From contig OX336340.1 of the NCBI GenBank assembly GCA_946902875.1, forward strand, positions 2,898,351 to 2,962,350: a DNA stretch of 64,000 nt, given 5' to 3'. A program made the translations under genes and the position numbers. Of this stretch, positions 62,701 through 64,000 are shown piece after piece (position 1 is the first letter of the stretch; each line of letters starts with the position of its first letter). Source of the DNA: Nematopogon swammerdamellus (Eukaryota; Arthropoda; Insecta; Lepidoptera; Adelidae). The notes beneath the pieces are model-generated. The model was not told where the DNA came from. It did no database searches and was given only the letters and a program-made list of their open reading frames with translations.

Positions 62701-63281
62701 GCCAAGTGCGAGTCGAACTCGCGCACCGAGGGTTCCGTATCGCCATGTCATGGTCAGCGCCACTCACGCCATCTATGGCGTGTTTATGAAATGCTTCATA
62801 TTAGTTAAAATTCATGATTAGTTAAAATGCTTCATAACCTATTCGGTAGATAGGTGATACATACTATTCGATGCATACACTTTTTAGTTTCTTCTATGGG
62901 AACCACCGTGAACTTTGTACTTTTTCTTATTTTTATTATTTGTTGTTATATCGGCCATAATAACACATATTCTGTGAAATTTTCAACGGGCTACCTATTA
63001 CGGTTCAAGAGATACAGCCCTCGGACAGATAGACGGACGGATAGACAGACAGACAGACGGCGTAGGCTTAGTAATAGGGTACCGTACGGGATACGGAACC
63101 CTAACAATAAACAATTAAGCCATGAGCCGTTAGAGTAATGTAAAGAAGAGCAGAGTGAGTGGACTCACAATATTTGCCGCTCTCCTCACAGTTGCGCAAG
63201 TGCGGGCCGGGGAAGCACATGCGAGCCTCCGCGTCGATCTTCGCGCCGTGCTTCAACAGCAGCTCCACGCACTCCTCATAC
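50605..63281 (-). CDS. ankyrin-repeat SOCS-box protein (ASB-like), nine exons, 5'-incomplete
   Basis: Exons on the minus strand: 63281-63169, 62020-61890, 61253-61179, 57838-57679, 57360-57228, 56250-56051, 54368-54265, 52236-51613 and 50790-50605. Phases are consistent throughout, giving about 575 residues with an open 5' end. Ankyrin-type stretches include CVELLLKHGAKIDAEARM, KPLLHIACERAAWKCVQHL, FVELLLQHGADPSVRT, IRLLLERGCKEIINAPD, GNTPLHALVV, CIRILLQYGANPNCSYR and IQTLMQYGADPNTHLSD. The last exon is a SOCS box: VPRSLKQLARLHIYQAIG, then PLPHSLKEYILNFD-type end (here LNLPHSLKEYILNFDL). ASB proteins use the SOCS box to recruit Elongin B/C-Cullin5 and the ankyrins to bind substrate, so a ubiquitin-ligase substrate adaptor is inferred. 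The specific orthologue is not assigned. The 57679 donor (G|GTCTGT) is the weakest call but the only phase-1 option. Upstream exons probably lie beyond 64000. Confidence 0.85.
50815..51130 (+). repeat. 'gggttccgta' dispersed repeat, complete copy
   Basis: AGGGTTCCGTATCCGTTGTA to TCGCACTTGGCCAGTTTTTT, in the last intron of the ASB-like gene. Confidence 0.75.
51131..51612. other. ASB-like last intron, remainder
   Basis: No recognised repeat or exon. A 78-codon plus frame (51234-51470) shows no motif. Confidence 0.4.
51613..52236 (-). CDS. ASB-like gene large ankyrin exon
   Basis: Phase 0/0 exon of 208 codons between tatatttcag and GTAATG. Contains two clear ankyrin units (RILLQYGANPNCSYRCNLTP and TLMQYGADPNTHLSDKSL) plus a divergent one (LLLQHGLDCNVRVSINTQHI) and a long helical linker (YYFITLIVKKENILLNPEMN). 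The 214- and 277-residue frames on either strand are shadows of this exon. Confidence 0.88.
52900..54110 (-). pseudogene. non-LTR RT C-terminal region split by a SINE
   Basis: Upstream part (54006-53850): MLKMFKSFIRPLLEYGFQNW. Downstream part (53400-53097): LKLPSLEARRQRGDLIEVYK, RGHSMKLSRTIFN. Together this is the usual jockey/CR1 C-terminal order, with the SINE between. Confidence 0.78.
53410..53847 (-). mobile_element. full-length SINE (head A, head B, body), antisense
   Basis: Poly-T, body, CAGCCTCCAACAGTCGGGCG, GAGGCTGACGATCCCTTAGT, then CCGACCCCACACGGTAC. Confirms the A-B-body order seen at 24316. Confidence 0.88.
54265..54368 (-). CDS. ASB-like gene exon (NTVGRDGSAPIMVCLVP)
   Basis: Acceptor tatttgcag, donor AAG|GTAATT. 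Encodes GRDGSAPIMVCLVPLINKD, the ankyrin G-x-x-P/A pattern, then HHFNHSMK. Enters in phase 1, matching the preceding exon. Confidence 0.78.
54630..54996 (-). mobile_element. SINE, head B plus body, antisense
   Basis: Poly-T to GCTACCGAGGCTAAC. Carries a short local duplication with TGCTCATGATCACG inside head B. Confidence 0.8.
54997..55440. other. intronic sequence
   Basis: ASB-like intron. Contains a near repeat 'actctaactacctacgggtcacg / gcgctaactacctacgggccgc' (about 55108-55160). No exon. Confidence 0.4.
55441..56280. repeat. 420-bp tandem duplication covering an ASB-like ankyrin exon
   Basis: The exon end (GTACCGCCGTGCG on the plus strand) recurs at 55463, 55627, 55883 and 56047: spacings 164, 256, 164, hence a 420-bp period. 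Copies 1 and 3 stop at GGCCGGTTGGC and switch to TACATCACTAC. Copies 2 and 4 continue through the exon, and only copy 4 keeps the acceptor. Confidence 0.88.
56051..56250 (-). CDS. ASB-like gene exon (LLAAGARHSANRPGN), functional copy of a duplicated exon
   Basis: Acceptor cattgtgcag and donor G|GTACGT. Encodes LTLAHALLAAGARHSANRPG, then AYMLRHVRDWDVCYELLNML and LAHGG. Three further partial copies of this exon lie downstream on the minus strand (55463-55986), none retaining this acceptor, so this copy is taken as the one used. Confidence 0.8.
56470..56655 (+). mobile_element. SINE type C
   Basis: TCTAGTATAGCCAGCAATTC, CTTCTCGGAGGTGATATTGG, CCATACCGGACTACATAAAA. Confidence 0.75.
56660..56900 (-). 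pseudogene. RT fragment
   Basis: GVLQGSILGPLLFLTYINDI, then VIKSLKFWFECNIVIN with damaged YADD. The preceding sequence to about 57180 reads as decayed RT with stops. Confidence 0.7.
57228..57360 (-). CDS. ASB-like gene exon (IRLLLERGCKEIINAPD)
   Basis: Acceptor cttatgttgcag, donor AG|GTAAAC. Encodes TIRLLLERGCKEIINAPDSL and GNTPLHALVV, one complete ankyrin repeat boundary. Confidence 0.82.
57679..57838 (-). CDS. ASB-like gene exon (FVELLLQHGADPSV)
   Basis: Starts after gtggtag with VNVRSDELHML. Encodes YPIHQAVLHELKFVELLLQHGADP and TLLHV. The nearer GTGAGG at 57718 would break the frame, so the distal G|GTCTGT donor is preferred. Confidence 0.72.
57890..57945 (-). repeat. SINE 3' end fragment
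   Basis: TTTTTTTATGAAACTGACAC, GGTTGGCAACGTCACC. Confidence 0.6.
58240..60735 (+). mobile_element. 5'-truncated non-LTR retrotransposon in an ASB-like intron
   Basis: Long ORF, 3' UTR with AATAAAGAATTTTA and a (TTA)n tail. The 5' end is truncated in the endonuclease domain. Opposite orientation to the host gene. Confidence 0.85.
58258..60633 (+). CDS. endonuclease C-terminus plus reverse transcriptase (inactive)
   Basis: About 791 codons open to TGA at 60631-60633, with no genuine start. Residues 1-60 are the end of an APE-type endonuclease (SRRWLDHCVVTH, FWSDHFPLVI). RT follows from about 400: KRGKSPGHDSLSVEHVL, NYRPISLATILAKVFERLV, QFGFRPGLSTDSAIF, CFLDLSKAFDTV, CGVRQGGLTSPDLFNLYVND. The catalytic box reads YANDM where YADD is expected, so a catalytic Asp is lost. 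A jockey/CR1-like clade is likely but not resolved. Confidence 0.85.
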   Translation: MLGVNSETFTYVSDSHGSRRWLDHCVVTHSASRTIISVQVLNDVFWSDHFPLVIRCDSNGIIPKLYNTSNNTHNVKYIWGNREPEQINRYAQICEDVFQNMLLSDDCDCDNFECIIKCLNEKMNNFENYNMYQLENCFCSIKVICDNGKFYKILNNSTLDEISYKRFIDLLYFNIVQTLQFASEQTFRPTRARNVVVGWNYHVKSAYDNAKSAFREWMSRGKPQSGPFLDEMRSARKQFKSKLKWAQNNQELIRLNILARHRREKNFSKFWKATNKLKHASSLPLSVEGIQDKKQIADLFVRRFRVDSNIDEDASSLSDDDCRDRERIKFTPNEIFETIKKMKRGKSPGHDSLSVEHVLYAGQSIHNVLSLFYNLCVKYNYLPCDIMRTVVVPIVKNKTGDISSSANYRPISLATILAKVFERLVQPRILSHLKLDDAQFGFRPGLSTDSAIFSLKRTVSRYTRNETSVYACFLDLSKAFDTVCYGKLWRKLHGAGVPGEVTQLLKYWYTNQDNCVRWGGELSDPYRLCCGVRQGGLTSPDLFNLYVNDLIAELSNTDVGLKLGSRYVNNLSYANDMVLLSPSIKGLRRLLTVCERYAAEHGLAYNVKKTEMMVFKHRAGPNHVPPVYLNGSVIKRVEQFKYLGHVLTSDLKDDADIERQRRALSVVGNMVARRFGKCPEEVKITLFRAYCQTFYTCQLWTTYTKGAYNGVRVQYNNIFRQLMQLPRHCSASGMFADARVQDFYAIMRSRVSGFRQRLVMSSNEILAGLSQSLCGGMFAHWEKIMTTPNGV
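60845..60960 (+). repeat. GC-rich retroposon tail with (TTA)n
   Basis: GCCGGCGGCGGGAGGCAAGC, CACGCCGGCGGGTGCAGGCC, GGAGCTCTCCGAGA, then (TTA)n. The same block lies at 21815-21895 directly before a head-B SINE. Confidence 0.6.
61179..61253 (-). CDS. ASB-like gene exon (KPLLHIACERAAW)
   Basis: Phase 0/0 exon of 25 codons between tttgcag and GTGAGA. Contains the ankyrin PLHIA core. The following intron (57839-61178) carries a large non-LTR retrotransposon on the opposite strand. Confidence 0.8.
61352..61725 (-). mobile_element. SINE, head B plus body, antisense
   Basis: TTTTTTTTAATGGAAACTGG, body, GCGTCGCTTAACAATCAATA, GAGCTATCGAGGCTGAC. Lies in an ASB-like intron; a fragment at about 61760-61805 follows. 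Confidence 0.82.
61890..62020 (-). CDS. ASB-like gene exon (QSAIYYAIDGDQINIL)
   Basis: Acceptor atatttgcag, donor TGG|GTAGCT. Encodes an ankyrin-like first helix pair (LQSAIYYAIDGDQINILNLL). It contains an in-frame ATG near its start that could act as an alternative translation start. Confidence 0.75.
62270..62520 (+). pseudogene. RTE-type C-terminal fragment
   Basis: GGGCACGTTGCATTAGCCG, GAGGTGTATGTCCAGCAGTG. Corresponds to the 'GHI.R..DNRW...EVYVQQW' end with frameshifts. The same tail end lies at 49655-49705. Confidence 0.65.
62695..63112 (-). repeat. 'gggttccgta' dispersed repeat
   Basis: AACCGGCCAAGTGCGAGTCG at the left, GGGATACGGAACCCTAACA at the right, with (TGTC)n inside. Lies between the first two visible ASB-like exons. 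Confidence 0.75.
63169..63281 (-). CDS. ASB-like gene, first visible exon
   Basis: Acceptor atggtttgcag, donor T|GTGAGT. Encodes YEECVELLLKHGAKIDAEA, an ankyrin helix-turn-helix, then a Cys-containing segment (CFPGPHLRNCEESGKYC). Begins in phase 2, so at least one upstream exon must exist. Confidence 0.8.
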
Positions 63282-63356
63282 CTGCAAACCATCGTAATAA
63301 TATAAGTATTCTACATCTGAGATGTTAACGCAGGCCAAATAATACATAGTATAACA

Positions 63357-63583
63357 CGGGGTGGTTACAAATGTCTTTATTTAGCGGGATAGAAACAAAT
63401 TACAAGAATAAACACAGCGAGGCGCACATTGCTCCGTACGGCAGCCATAGATCAGTCTTCCCAACCTTGCGGGGAGGGGGAAAACTGATCTATGGCTGCC
63501 GTACGGAGCAATGTGCGCCTCGCTATGTTTATTCTTGTAATTTGTTTCTATCCCGCTAAATAAAGACATTTGTAACCACACCG
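63357..63583. repeat. 227-bp near-perfect hairpin
   Basis: Arms of about 98 bp (CGGGGTGGTTACAAATGTC... against ...GACATTTGTAACCACACCG) with about two mismatches and a ~29-nt loop of CCTTGCGGGGAGGGGG type. It lies 75 bp upstream (transcript sense) of the first visible ASB-like exon. No target duplication found. Confidence 0.85.
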
Positions 63584-63599
63584 TTCAATCGTTACAATA

Positions 63600-64000
63600 G
63601 TTCATATCGATAGTTATTTATTTATTACACACTTAATTTTTTTCTTTTTTCTTTATTTTTCAGGAAATCAAGAGCACGAGCTAAACAAACTATGCACTTA
63701 GAATGAACACTTACGATGGCCTATTAAAGATTTTCATAAGGGATTACATTAATTATGGGCTAGGAAACATAACATATCGTCGCCTAAGTATCAACACCGC
63801 GGAAGTCACTTTTAAACGGAAAAAACATTTTAATGTAATTGGATAGAGGATTCAAAGACGCATCTTCTAATTGGTTGCTGAAATGCCTAACGACCAATCA
63901 GATGCCGTAGAGGGCTAAGAATGTACAGCGCGGAAGTCACCCGCTTCGGATTGTTTTGGCAAACATAGCGTATGTTCACAGTCCACCATAGTGTTCGCCA
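63600..64000. other. window end, no gene assigned
   Basis: A/T-rich then mixed. The repeated wording 'gcggaagtcac' (63803 and 63930) is visible. No upstream ASB exon with convincing splice sites was found. Confidence 0.4.

Noticed and set aside
63930..63995. Upstream start exon for the ASB-like gene (minus-strand ATG near 63990)
   Set aside because: Short frame ending in TAG with no donor in the right phase.
1..64000. CRISPR array, bacterial operon or prophage
   Set aside because: No regularly spaced repeats with unique spacers. Introns, SINEs and LTR elements show eukaryotic DNA.

Overview
This window is eukaryotic genomic DNA from an insect, most probably a moth or butterfly. It has spliced genes with GT-AG introns, an LTR primer site that reads as an insect tRNA-Tyr 3' end, and dispersed repeats of kinds I associate with Lepidoptera: the 'gggttccgta...cgcacttggccggttttt' repeat, a Helitron-like element ending in CTAG, and CR1/RTE/jockey-type retroposon tails. 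Genes are sparse, and most of the 64 kb is transposable-element DNA. Many long open frames are retroelement pieces or frames opened by a tandem repeat.

Layout. (1) About 0.4-6.3 kb (+): a three-exon gene that I read as a CFAP144/FAM183-like axonemal protein. Its first intron holds a Harbinger-like element that was itself hit by a CR1-like retroposon and a SINE. (2) 7.2-9.6 kb (-): two exons of a small secreted protein, starting with a clear signal peptide. (3) 8-11.2 kb: a long-TIR MITE, a decayed reverse-transcriptase C-terminus containing three hairpins, and a tRNA-like repeat. (4) 12.2-25.8 kb (+): a complete five-exon SLC35E1-type transporter whose introns are full of SINEs, MITEs and non-LTR fragments. 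(5) 27.6-34.2 kb (-): a BEL/Pao LTR retrotransposon with identical 123-bp LTRs, a 5-bp target duplication and one in-frame stop in pol. (6) 34.6-43.6 kb (-): a second LTR element of 9,016 bp, with 1,138-bp LTRs, a 5-bp target duplication and the same tRNA-Tyr primer site, but no recognisable gag or pol. I read it as a large non-autonomous element (LARD-like) probably mobilised by BEL/Pao machinery. Its interior carries seven hairpin units with compensatory changes, three ~215-bp degenerate repeats and an 18-bp GC-rich minisatellite. (7) 43.6-50.3 kb: gene-poor, with foldback elements. One of these is a 1,338-bp Transib-like element whose ends read CACAGTG, the V(D)J RSS heptamer, inserted into a SINE that supplies an empty-site comparison. 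(8) 50.6-63.3 kb (-): nine exons of an ankyrin-repeat SOCS-box (ASB-like) gene, 5'-incomplete in this window. A 420-bp tandem duplication copies most of one ankyrin exon, and a 5'-truncated non-LTR element sits in an intron.

The commonest repeat is a SINE whose full form is head A, then head B, then a body and poly-A. Head B is a composite: tRNA-like A box, a segment closely resembling the 5S rRNA internal promoter, and a tRNA-like B box, with a 9-bp closing stem. Head A also occurs on a different body, so these SINEs look modular.

Exon boundaries were inferred by eye from splice consensus, phase and family similarity. Element superfamilies were inferred from TIR and target-duplication rules. 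No database search was possible.
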